From NCBI GenBank assembly GCA_002423585.1, contig DIWS01000003.1:1-12967 (forward strand): 12,967 nt of DNA, in the 5' to 3' direction. A program made the translations under genes and the position numbers. This document shows positions 1 through 5,734 of this stretch, piece after piece; positions within the stretch are counted from its first letter, which is position 1; each line of letters opens with the position of its first letter. Under the pieces are notes generated by a model. It was not told the DNA's origin and made no database searches. It worked only from the letters and a program-made list of their open reading frames with translations. Origin of the DNA: Actinobacteria bacterium UBA6100. Its GTDB lineage: Bacteria > Actinomycetota > Coriobacteriia > Anaerosomatales > Anaerosomataceae.

Positions 1-618
<618 letters not shown>

Positions 619-635
619 GAGTCTCCTCCTTCAAA

Positions 636-676
636 GGACCTGTTTGCGACGTCAGCCGGTCGCGGGTGACAGGTCC
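636..676 (-). promoter_or_regulatory. Long stem-loop in the tuf 5' leader
   Basis: On the transcribed strand an 8-nt arm GGACCTGT (complement of 669-676) pairs perfectly with ACAGGTCC (complement of 636-643). Inside it a second stem pairs GCGAC (659-663) with GTCGC (646-650), leaving a short internal loop and an 8-nt apical loop. The structure ends 4 nt before the AAGGAGG ribosome-binding site of tuf. It lacks a real U-tract (only UUU follows), so it is not a classical terminator. It may insulate the ribosome-binding site, mark the boundary where tRNA processing ends, or control tuf translation. The pairing is visible in the sequence; the role is inferred. Confidence 0.5.
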
Positions 677-776
677 CGTCTCCGGCCTGCTCGCGGTCGC
701 GGCGCGATCGTGAGCAGCATAGTGCATCCTCTATGTGCGGCACGGGACGAGTCGGTCGCGTCTCCGTGATGATGCC

Positions 777-853
777 TGGTAGCGGCGACTGGACTCGAAC
801 CAGTGACATCACGGGTATGAACCGTGTGCTCTAACCAACTGAGCTACGCCGCC
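777..853 (-). tRNA. tRNA-Met (anticodon CAU), elongator type
   Basis: The 77-nt cloverleaf is complete and CCA is encoded. The acceptor stem is GGCGGCG with CGCCGCU (G1-U72 wobble), the D stem is GCUC/GAGC, the anticodon stem is CACGG/CCGUG around UUCAUAC, and the T stem is ACUGG/CCAGU. The anticodon is CAU. The anticodon stem lacks the three G-C pairs of initiator tRNA and position 1 pairs with 72, so it is not the initiator. A lysidine-modified tRNA-Ile(CAU) cannot be fully excluded from sequence alone, but the similarity to bacterial elongator tRNA-Met favours Met. It is the last tRNA before tuf. Confidence 0.93.
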
Positions 854-887
854 GTGACGCCGGCCGGATGGCCGACGCGGTAACAAC

Positions 888-964
<77 letters not shown>

Positions 965-999
965 GAGAACCCCATTGTGACGCGGGGTGGAAGCGTTGA

Positions 1000-1084
1000 T
1001 GGTGGGAGCGCTTGGATTCGAACCAAGGTAGGCGTAGCCAACGGGTTTACAGCCCGTCCCCTTTAGCCACTCGGGCACACTCCC
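1000..1084 (-). tRNA. tRNA-Tyr (anticodon GUA)
   Basis: An 85-nt class II tRNA with a long variable arm and encoded CCA. The acceptor stem is GGGAGUG/CGCUCCC with one U-G pair, and the anticodon stem is ACGGG/CCCGU around CUGUAAA. A long variable arm, a GUA anticodon and an A discriminator identify Tyr. It is the first gene of the Tyr-Thr-Met-tuf cluster. A U-rich stretch lies directly upstream, and the likely promoter is about 60 bp further upstream. Confidence 0.97.
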
Positions 1085-1126
1085 AACAATAAAAAAGCCG
1101 CACTCTATCACGTTTTCAAGTTGCTT

Positions 1127-1140
1127 GCCTGGCGACAGGC
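1127..1140 (-). promoter_or_regulatory. Hairpin at the predicted 5' end of the tRNA-tuf transcript
   Basis: GCCUG pairs perfectly with CAGGC around a UCGC loop. The element starts 7 nt after the proposed -10 box, which puts it at or within 1-2 nt of the expected transcription start. The 12-nt core CCTGTCGCCAGG recurs at 6459-6470 in the same orientation and at nearly the same distance from the cysE promoter. It could be an operator half-palindrome or a 5'-end RNA hairpin. The role is unknown. Confidence 0.5.
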
Positions 1141-1147
1141 GAGAGGA

Positions 1148-1177
1148 ATACTACTGCATCGCAAGAAGCAGTGTCAA
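1148..1177 (-). promoter_or_regulatory. Sigma-70-type promoter for the tRNA-Tyr/Thr/Met-tuf unit
   Basis: On the minus strand a perfect -35 TTGACA (complement of 1172-1177) is followed after 18 bp by TAGTAT (complement of 1148-1153), which matches the -10 consensus at 4 of 6 positions. Start of transcription would be near 1140, giving a leader of about 55 nt before tRNA-Tyr. An inverted repeat ACTGC/GCAGT (1153-1157 and 1168-1172) lies within the spacer and touches both boxes. A TTGACA box of this quality in such GC-rich DNA is unlikely by chance, and its position before a tRNA/tuf cluster fits strong growth-linked expression. Confidence 0.7.
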
Positions 1178-1244
1178 CGACTACAACGGTGCCGGGCGTA
1201 TCCAAAGGAGCCCTGCGCCGGCGAGGTCAGCGGCCTGCGGGCCA

Positions 1245-1263
1245 CCGACCGAACAGCGGTCGG
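1245..1263 (-). terminator. Hairpin terminator candidate after the unknown gene
   Basis: CCGACCG and CGGTCGG form a perfect 7-bp stem with a 5-nt loop, starting one or two bases after the stop codon of the unknown gene (stop at 1265-1267). No U-tract follows (the next bases are UGGCCC), so it is a GC-rich stem without the canonical tail; three other hairpins in this window also lack one. It may stop transcription, stabilise the 3' end, or both. Confidence 0.5.
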
Positions 1264-1264
1264 G

Positions 1265-1885
1265 CTATCGCGACCTCAGCGACCCGTAGACCGGGCCCAC
1301 GACCCGAACGCCGGGAACGGCGGCTTCGAGTTCGGCCATAGGAACGATGCGATACCAGGCCGACCGGCCCGCCGTGACGACCGGACGCGGGGGGTAACGA
1401 TCGTTCGAACGCTCGAACCAGGCACGGAGTTGCGTCATCGGCACGATCCGAAGGTCGTCCCGCTCTACTCCCAACTCGGAGAAGAAGACGCCGTCCGGGC
1501 TCTCGAGCAGTGCCGCGATCTCGGCCTCGGGCCGCGGGATCGCGAGCCGGTAGTACAACAGCTGGTCGGCGAGCGACGTCTGGACCCAGCCCGCTGCACG
1601 TGTCGCCGTGTCTGCGATGGCCTCGAGAGCATAACTCGACGTATCGGCACGGTAGAACACAAGATCACGGTCGCCGATCTTCGCGGGATCGGTCCCACAG
1701 TAGTAGTCCACCTTGACCTTGGCCGACACGGTCTCGGGGCCCTCCAGCCGGCGGATGTCGATCCCCGTCGCGTCGGAGCGCATGGGCGGGGCGAGTTCGA
1801 CGTCGCGCGCCCCCGCGGTCACGAGATACTGCCCGAGGATGCGCTTGCCCACCTCGTGCATGAGGGGCGAACCCGATAGCGCCAC
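1265..1885 (-). CDS. Unrecognised protein, 206 residues, between tRNA genes; possible PD-(D/E)XK-like fold
   Basis: I do not recognise this family. The GTG at 1885 is chosen because a purine-rich site with GGAGG and AGGGGGA lies just upstream; a later ATG is at residue 9. The open frame extends further upstream, but there it runs into tRNA-Thr, so the longer version is not real. No signal peptide or membrane segment is visible. The first half has an N-terminal helix with E11 and a YL..G pattern, then a strand with D43, then VSAKVKVD (residues 53-60). This loosely recalls the E...D...(E/Q)xK layout of PD-(D/E)XK nucleases, but the acidic residue before K56 is replaced by Ser/Ala. The C-terminal part holds two copies of RIVPM-x-x-L-x-A, at 146-155 and 179-188, exactly 33 residues apart. 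It has its own likely promoter and a hairpin directly after the stop, so it may be a single-gene unit. Base composition looks like its neighbours. Confidence 0.8.
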   Translation of the reverse strand: MALSGSPLMHEVGKRILGQYLVTAGARDVELAPPMRSDATGIDIRRLEGPETVSAKVKVDYYCGTDPAKIGDRDLVFYRADTSSYALEAIADTATRAAGWVQTSLADQLLYYRLAIPRPEAEIAALLESPDGVFFSELGVERDDLRIVPMTQLRAWFERSNDRYPPRPVVTAGRSAWYRIVPMAELEAAVPGVRVVGPVYGSLRSR

Positions 1886-1937
1886 CTCTCCCCCTTCCTC
1901 CGCGACCGGAACCCGGCCGCGCCAGGTGCCTTTCCCA

Positions 1938-1966
1938 ATGCTAGTCCAACAGTAAGCTACGGTGAA
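1938..1966 (-). promoter_or_regulatory. Candidate promoter for the unknown gene
   Basis: On the minus strand TTCACC (complement of 1961-1966) is 17 bp from TAGCAT (complement of 1938-1943); each matches its consensus at 4 of 6 positions with ideal spacing. The site lies between the hairpin after tRNA-Thr(UGU) and the GTG start at 1885, giving a leader of about 45 nt. It supports separate transcription of the unknown gene, but the boxes are only moderate. Confidence 0.4.
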
Positions 1967-1981
1967 GCGATCCGAACGTGA

Positions 1982-2007
1982 ATGGCCCGAGCGTCTGCCC
2001 GGGCCAT
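1982..2007 (-). terminator. GC-rich hairpin after tRNA-Thr(UGU)
   Basis: An 11-bp stem, ATGGCCCGGGC against GCTCGGGCCAT with one G-U pair, closes a 4-nt AGAC loop, beginning 10 nt after the CCA end of tRNA-Thr(UGU). It is the most stable-looking hairpin in the region. The following bases (UUCACG) do not form a real U-tract, so intrinsic termination is plausible but not certain; it could also be a 3' processing block. Confidence 0.5.
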
Positions 2008-2017
2008 CGTGTTCGTA

Positions 2018-2092
2018 TGGAGCCGGCGGAGGGAATCGAACCCGCAACCTATCGCTTACAAGGCGATTGCTCTGCCTTTGAGCTACGCCGGC
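2018..2092 (-). tRNA. tRNA-Thr (anticodon UGU)
   Basis: The 75-nt cloverleaf encodes CCA. The acceptor stem is GCCGGCG/CGCCGGC with discriminator U, the D stem GCUC/GAGC with a short 7-nt loop, and the anticodon stem AUCGC/GCGAU around CUUGUAA. Position 15 is A and 48 is U, so a Levitt pair is still possible. One oddity: the T stem is GCGGG against CCCUC, with a C50-U64 mismatch where CCCGC would be expected. The gene lies between sigH (44 bp upstream) and the unknown gene, apart from the other three tRNAs. Confidence 0.95.
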
Positions 2093-2102
2093 GGCGCGCA
2101 CC

Positions 2103-2108
2103 ATTGTA
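2103..2108 (-). promoter_or_regulatory. -10 box candidate for tRNA-Thr(UGU)
   Basis: TACAAT (complement of 2103-2108) matches the -10 consensus at 5 of 6 positions and ends 10 nt before the tRNA 5' end, so transcription would begin only a few bases upstream of the mature tRNA. The following discriminator is GC-rich. No good -35 is seen at 16-19 bp, so this is either a weak promoter or a chance match, and the tRNA may be read through from sigH. Confidence 0.35.
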
Positions 2109-2136
2109 GCGGGATGGCCCCTGACGATACCAGCGC

Positions 2137-2802
2137 CTAACAGGCGTGGACAAGCTCGATCTGGAACTCGATCTTGCGCTTGATGCGCTGGAGCGCGTTG
2201 TCGACCGACTTCACGCCTCGATCGAGTGATTCAGCGACCTCCTGATACGACTTCCCGTCGACATACAGGCGCAGCACTTCGGTCTCGAACGGCGAGAGGA
2301 CCTGCAGGAACCCTTCGCGGATGCTGACGGTCTCCCATGCGGAGATGACGATCTCGGCGGGGTCACAGACCTCGCGCGCAGCGAGGATGTCGGCCAACAC
2401 GCGATCCCCTTCGTCCTCGACGGTCGCAGAACGGCTCAGGGACACGTAGCTGTTGAGCGGCGAATGCTTCTGCCGTGTAGCGGACTTGATGGCGGTGATG
2501 AGCTGACGGGTGATGCACAGCTCGGCGAAGGAACGGAAGCTGGCCTGGCGCGATGGATCGTAGTCGCGGATCGCCTTGTACAGGCCGATCATGCCTTCCT
2601 GGATGACATCATCGCGGTCGGCACCTGCGAGGAAGTAGGAGCGCGCCTTACAGCGCACGAATCCCCGGTACCGCGATACGAGCTGTGAGCTTGCAGCCTC
2701 GTCCCCCCGTTGGGCCGCGACGATGAGCGTTAGTTCGTCGCAGCGGTCGAGTCTACGTCGTGAGTCCCCAGGTGTCCTTTGCAATTCTCCGTTCCCTCCC
2801 AC
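2137..2802 (-). CDS. sigH: RNA polymerase sigma factor of the SigH (Spo0H, sigma-30) type
   Basis: A sigma-70-family factor of 221 residues that directs RNA polymerase to a subset of promoters; in B. subtilis the relative controls transition-phase and competence/sporulation genes, but the regulon here is unknown. Region 2 (about residues 40-120) contains FVRCKARSYFLAGAD, DVIQEGMIGLYKAIRDYD and FAELCITRQLITAIK, almost as in Bacillus SigH. Region 4 near the C-terminus has LSPFETEVLRLYVDGKSYQEV and the recognition helix KSVDNALQRIKRK. Length matches Bacillus SigH (218). The start is uncertain: GTG at 2802 is the outermost, but TTG at 2784 has the better Shine-Dalgarno (GGGAGGG, 9 nt away) and would give 215 residues. 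The gene sits in the conserved place after yacP. In Bacillus it is followed by rpmG-secE-nusG, here by tRNA genes and tuf. Confidence 0.95.
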   Translation of the reverse strand: MGGNGELQRTPGDSRRRLDRCDELTLIVAAQRGDEAASSQLVSRYRGFVRCKARSYFLAGADRDDVIQEGMIGLYKAIRDYDPSRQASFRSFAELCITRQLITAIKSATRQKHSPLNSYVSLSRSATVEDEGDRVLADILAAREVCDPAEIVISAWETVSIREGFLQVLSPFETEVLRLYVDGKSYQEVAESLDRGVKSVDNALQRIKRKIEFQIELVHAC

Positions 2803-2829
2803 GAAGCCCCCCGGTCTCGAGGGGGAGGA
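2794..2829 (-). promoter_or_regulatory. Anti-Shine-Dalgarno pairing in the sigH leader
   Basis: The leader contains CCTCCCCC (complement of 2821-2828). It can pair either with the G-run GGGGGG (complement of 2807-2812) just before the GTG at 2802, or with GGGAGG (complement of 2795-2800), the likely ribosome-binding site for the alternative TTG at 2784. A compact hairpin GGCCC-UUUC-GGGCC (2836-2849) lies a few bases upstream. This would mask the ribosome-binding site and could make translation conditional. The complementarity is seen; folding and control are inferred. Confidence 0.4.
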
Positions 2830-2835
2830 ATGATT

Positions 2836-2849
2836 GGCCCGAAAGGGCC
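2836..2849 (-). repeat. Small perfect hairpin in the sigH leader
   Basis: GGCCC and GGGCC form a 5-bp perfect stem (a sixth C-A mismatch follows) around a 4-nt loop, about 30 nt downstream of the predicted sigH transcription start. No U-tract follows, so termination is unlikely. On the opposite strand the loop would be GAAA, a stable GNRA tetraloop, but no gene there would use it. Confidence 0.4.
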
Positions 2850-2883
2850 GCTTGTGAATCGCCGTACTAGTGAAGCAATAACG

Positions 2884-2911
2884 ACGATAACATCGGAAGG
2901 ACGGGTGTCAA
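2884..2911 (-). promoter_or_regulatory. Promoter of sigH
   Basis: A perfect -35 TTGACA (complement of 2906-2911) is 16 bp from TATCGT (complement of 2884-2889), which matches 4 of 6 of the -10 consensus. Transcription would start near 2877, giving a leader of about 75 nt. The box lies in the 166-bp gap between yacP and sigH, so sigH can be expressed apart from the cysE-yacP unit. Confidence 0.6.
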
Positions 2912-2920
2912 CGCGTTCCG

Positions 2921-2940
2921 GCAAGCCTGAACAAGCCTGA
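2921..2940 (-). repeat. Tandem 10-bp direct repeat upstream of the sigH promoter
   Basis: Two adjacent copies, TCAGGCTTGT and TCAGGCTTGC on the minus strand, differ only in the last base. The 10-bp period is one helical turn, and the pair sits about 9 bp upstream of the -35 box, roughly -45 to -65 from the predicted start. That is a usual location for an activator binding two sites on one DNA face. No protein can be named. Confidence 0.55.
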
Positions 2941-2951
2941 CCTGCGGTGAT

Positions 2952-2966
2952 GCCTTCTGTTAAGGC
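2952..2966 (-). terminator. Weak hairpin after yacP
   Basis: GCCTT and AAGGC form a 5-bp stem around AACAG two bases after the yacP stop (2969-2971). It is short, has no U-tract, and may be only a mild 3'-end structure. It is the sole terminator-like element between the yacP stop and the sigH promoter. Confidence 0.25.
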
Positions 2967-2968
2967 TT

Positions 2969-3493
2969 CTAAAGCTGCTGCGGGGTTGCACCTCGCGCCC
3001 ACCGGGCGAGAACGGCAGCGACGTCCCCGTCGATGCGGCGAGCGAGTGGAACGCGACGGGGCCCTGTGCCGGAGGACCGCGCACCGTCGTTCGACGCGAC
3101 GGCCAGGTCCTCGATGAACCGCTCCGATGACAGGACCGAGACGGAACCCGCGCGAACGGTGTCGCGCGTCGCGGCATCAGAAGTCACCACCACTGCCGAC
3201 TCCTCCCGCTCGCGGTAGCGCTGAGCCAGCGCTTCGATCACCGTGTCCGCAGACGTGCCCGCCGCCGAGAAGATGATGGTGAGCCCGCCGAGGTGGTGCG
3301 GCGAGCCGTCCGAGAAGGGGTTGCCCGCTCCGTCGAAGACCACCACGGTGCGCGGTCCGGCCTCGGCGAACCCGCTGAGATCCGCGACCAGATGCGCCCT
3401 CGCGACATCGATGTCCCGCTCGATGTCTCGTCCGTGGACCGGGTGCGCATGGAGCAGGTTGTAGCCGTCGACGATGTAGTGTTCGCGGCTCAC
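2969..3493 (-). CDS. yacP: NYN-domain endoribonuclease, YacP/Rae1 family
   Basis: A 174-residue single-domain protein. B. subtilis YacP (Rae1) is a ribosome-associated endonuclease that cuts certain mRNAs in the A site in a translation-dependent way. The family's acidic metal-binding residues are visible: D9 in IVDGYN, D54 in VVVFDGAG, D83 in GTSAD and D106 in VTSD. The start is GTG at 3493, which overlaps the rlmB stop as GTGA (4 bp), so translation is probably coupled. Longer forms of the reading frame run back inside rlmB and are not real. The length matches the family (about 170). It is the last gene of the cysE-cysS-rlmB-yacP run and ends before the sigH promoter region. Whether substrate choice matches Bacillus Rae1 cannot be told from sequence. 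Confidence 0.93.
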   Translation of the reverse strand: MSREHYIVDGYNLLHAHPVHGRDIERDIDVARAHLVADLSGFAEAGPRTVVVFDGAGNPFSDGSPHHLGGLTIIFSAAGTSADTVIEALAQRYREREESAVVVTSDAATRDTVRAGSVSVLSSERFIEDLAVASNDGARSSGTGPRRVPLARRIDGDVAAVLARWARGATPQQL

Positions 3494-4221
3494 GCCTGCT
3501 GCCGAACCCATTCGAAGGCGAGCACGCTCGTCGCCTGCGCCACATTGAGCGAGGAGACCCTGCCTGCCACCGGGATGCACACCAGGAAGTCGCACCGCTC
3601 GCGCGTAAGGCGCGCAAGACCACTCCCCTCGGCACCGAGAACGAGCACGAGCCGACCGTTGAGTGGCGCGTGCCACAGGTCCTGGTCCCCCCGTTCATCC
3701 GCACCCGCGACCCAGTAGCCCGCGTCCTTGAGATCGGCGAGCGCCCGCGCGATGTTGCCGACCTGCACGATGGGAAGATGCGCGGTGGCGCCCGCGGAGG
3801 CCTTGTGGGCGACGGGACCGATGGACGCCGCACGGTCTTTCGGGATCACGACGGCATCGCCTCCGGCGACCTCGACCGAGCGGATCACCGCGCCGAGATT
3901 GCCGGGATCCGTCACGTGGTCGAGCACCACCACGAGCGACCGCTGGCTCCCACTCGTGGATCTCAGCACCTCGGCGAGCCCGGCGTAACCGAACGGCGCG
4001 GCGCTCGCCACCACACCCTGATGGGCGCCGCGGGCGCTCAGACGGTCCAGCTTCTCGCGCGGAGCCGAGCGCACAGGAACGCCCGCCTCGACAGCGAGCC
4101 GCCGGATCTCATCGATACCCTCGTCATGCCGCAGGCCCTCGGCGATCATGACGCCCTCGAGCCGCATTCCCGACCGAAGCGCTTCGAGGACGGCGTTGCG
4201 ACCTTCGATGACGTCGCTCAT
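3490..4221 (-). CDS. rlmB: 23S rRNA 2'-O-methyltransferase, RlmB/TrmH (SpoU) family
   Basis: A 243-residue SPOUT-class enzyme that uses S-adenosylmethionine to methylate a guanosine ribose in 23S rRNA (G2251 in E. coli). The N-terminal substrate-binding domain starts with VIEGRNAVLEAL and contains AHQGVVA at about residues 66-72. The trefoil-knot catalytic part shows motif 1 DPGNLGAVIRS (105-115), motif 2 LGAEGSGL (near 196) and motif 3 SSLNVAQA (223-230). The ATG at 4221 lies 7 nt after the cysS stop, and the homology begins right at this start; earlier codons in the same frame lie inside cysS. A clear Shine-Dalgarno is missing, which suggests coupling to cysS translation. In B. subtilis mrnC lies between cysS and this gene, and it is absent here. 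A tRNA Gm18 methylase is the main alternative, but the operon position favours RlmB. Confidence 0.93.
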   Translation of the reverse strand: MSDVIEGRNAVLEALRSGMRLEGVMIAEGLRHDEGIDEIRRLAVEAGVPVRSAPREKLDRLSARGAHQGVVASAAPFGYAGLAEVLRSTSGSQRSLVVVLDHVTDPGNLGAVIRSVEVAGGDAVVIPKDRAASIGPVAHKASAGATAHLPIVQVGNIARALADLKDAGYWVAGADERGDQDLWHAPLNGRLVLVLGAEGSGLARLTRERCDFLVCIPVAGRVSSLNVAQATSVLAFEWVRQQA

Positions 4222-4228
4222 GACCGCA

Positions 4229-5734
4229 CTACCCGCGGCCGTGGAAGACGACACGCGCGCCGGAGGCCGTGTCCTCGATGGTGAAGCCGAGCCGGGCGAG
4301 CCCGTCCCGGACCGCATCCGCGGCGGCCCAGTTGCGCTCGGTGCGGGCGGCCACACGCGCTGCGAGAAGCGCGTCCACCGCCGCCCGGACGTCACTGCCC
4401 TCGTAGCCGGCAAGATCGCGAGCCATCGGCAGGACGTCCACCGGGTACTCGGCAGCAGAGACGGGGGACGAAACGCCGACCCCCAGGACGCCGAGCAATT
4501 CGGTGAGAGTCGCGGCCGCCTCGTCCAGGCGAGAGGCGTACCGTGCGTTGTCACCGATGCCGTGCTGCTCAAGGAACGTGTTGAGCACGCGGACGAGGTC
4601 GAAGAGCGCGGCAAGCGCGCCGGCCGTGTTGAAGTCGTCATCCATCGACTCCGTGAACGCCTGACGTGCGGTTCCCGGCGCCGCCTCCAACGCCGCGATC
4701 GCCAACTGTGTCGCCTCACTGAGCGCGCCTGCCGCCCGGTTACGTTTCGCCCACTCGAGGTTACGGAGCGGCGTGACGAGCCGCTCGTAGGAGCGAGTGG
4801 CGTCGTCGAGGCGGTCCGGCGAGAAGTCGAGTGGGCTGCGGTAGTGCGTCTGAAGCATCAGAAGCCGCAACACGGGCGCGGGGTATGCGGCGAGCACATC
4901 CTTCAGCAACGTGAAGTTGCCGAGTGACTTGCTCATCTTCTCCGAGTTGATCTGGAGCATGCCACCGTGCAACCAGTAGTGTGCGAACTGCGTGCCGGTA
5001 GCCGCCTCCGACTGCGCGATCTCGTTCTCGTGGTGCGGAAAGACCAGGTCACTCCCACCCCCATGGATGTCGAACGGAAGGCCGAGTTCCTGCTCCGACA
5101 TGACCGAGCACTCGAGATGCCACCCGGGCCTGCCCTCGCCCCATGGACTCGTCCAGTGCGGCTCACCGGGCTTGGCCGCTTTCCAGAGCGCGAAGTCGAG
5201 CGGGTCTTGCTTGCGCGCGTCCACGTCCACGCGCGCGCCCGACTCGAGGTCATCGATGTTGCGGCCGGAGAGCTTACCGTACTCGGGGAAGCTGCGGACC
5301 GCAAAGTAGACGTCGCCGTCCACAACGTAGGCGTGTCCGCGCTCGATCAGCCGCTCGGTCATCGCGATCATGCCGGGGATGGTCTCGGTCGCCTTCGGTG
5401 AGACGGTGGGACGCTCGACGTTCAGCGCGTGCATCGCCTGGCGGAACGCCAGCGTATAGTCGGCAGCGACCTCGGCGGGCTCACGTCCCTCCTCCGCAGC
5501 ACGCGCGATGATCTTGTCGTCCACATCGGTCACGTTCTGCACGAAACGCACATCGTAGCCCGCGAAGGTGAGGTAGCGGCGTATGACGTCGAAGGTCAGG
5601 AACGTGCGGGCATTGCCGATGTGGATGTGGTTGTAGACGGTCGGCCCGCAGACGTACATGGCCACCGCCCCGGGATCGCGGGGAACGAACTCCTCCTTGC
5701 TGCGGCTCAACGTGTTATAGACCCGGATCGTCAT
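4229..5734 (-). CDS. cysS: Cysteinyl-tRNA synthetase
   Basis: A class Ia synthetase, 501 residues, that attaches cysteine to tRNA-Cys in the cytoplasm. The signature HIGN is at 38-41 and KMSKS at 266-270. All four zinc ligands that select cysteine are present: C29, C209, H234 and E238, at positions nearly identical to the E. coli enzyme. The HGGGSDLVFPHHENEIAQ segment is at 224-241. The C-terminal anticodon-binding domain is intact, so the enzyme is complete. The ATG at 5734 is fixed by the conserved MTIRVYNT N-terminus and gives a 20-bp overlap with the end of cysE; a GAGAGG site about 6 nt upstream serves as ribosome-binding site. The cysE-cysS pairing links cysteine supply with tRNA charging, as in many Gram-positive bacteria. 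No cysteine T-box leader is visible. Confidence 0.98.
   Translation of the reverse strand: MTIRVYNTLSRSKEEFVPRDPGAVAMYVCGPTVYNHIHIGNARTFLTFDVIRRYLTFAGYDVRFVQNVTDVDDKIIARAAEEGREPAEVAADYTLAFRQAMHALNVERPTVSPKATETIPGMIAMTERLIERGHAYVVDGDVYFAVRSFPEYGKLSGRNIDDLESGARVDVDARKQDPLDFALWKAAKPGEPHWTSPWGEGRPGWHLECSVMSEQELGLPFDIHGGGSDLVFPHHENEIAQSEAATGTQFAHYWLHGGMLQINSEKMSKSLGNFTLLKDVLAAYPAPVLRLLMLQTHYRSPLDFSPDRLDDATRSYERLVTPLRNLEWAKRNRAAGALSEATQLAIAALEAAPGTARQAFTESMDDDFNTAGALAALFDLVRVLNTFLEQHGIGDNARYASRLDEAAATLTELLGVLGVGVSSPVSAAEYPVDVLPMARDLAGYEGSDVRAAVDALLAARVAARTERNWAAADAVRDGLARLGFTIEDTASGARVVFHGRG

Noticed and set aside
1085..1126. Second promoter (TTGAAA...TTTTTT) right before tRNA-Tyr
   Set aside because: The start would fall at or inside the mature tRNA, and the -10 has no T-A pattern beyond a T-run. 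The T-run has no preceding hairpin, so it is not a terminator either.
1085..2092. Integrated mobile element at the 3' end of tRNA-Thr(UGU)
   Set aside because: No integrase, no direct repeat of the tRNA 3' end before tRNA-Tyr (only a 7-nt CGCCGGC match), and base composition like the neighbours.
1886..2104. N-terminal extension of the unknown gene to a 279-residue protein
   Set aside because: The extra 73 codons run through the tRNA-Thr(UGU) gene and its hairpin. The GTG at 1885 has a purine-rich ribosome-binding site and a promoter ahead of it.
3494..3676. Upstream extension of the yacP frame
   Set aside because: It overlaps the conserved end of rlmB. The NYN homology starts at once after the GTG at 3493, which forms a GTGA overlap.
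4222..4719. Long upstream extension of the rlmB frame (to 409 residues)
   Set aside because: It lies fully inside cysS in another frame, is Arg/Ser-rich as shadow frames are, and RlmB homology begins at the ATG at 4221.
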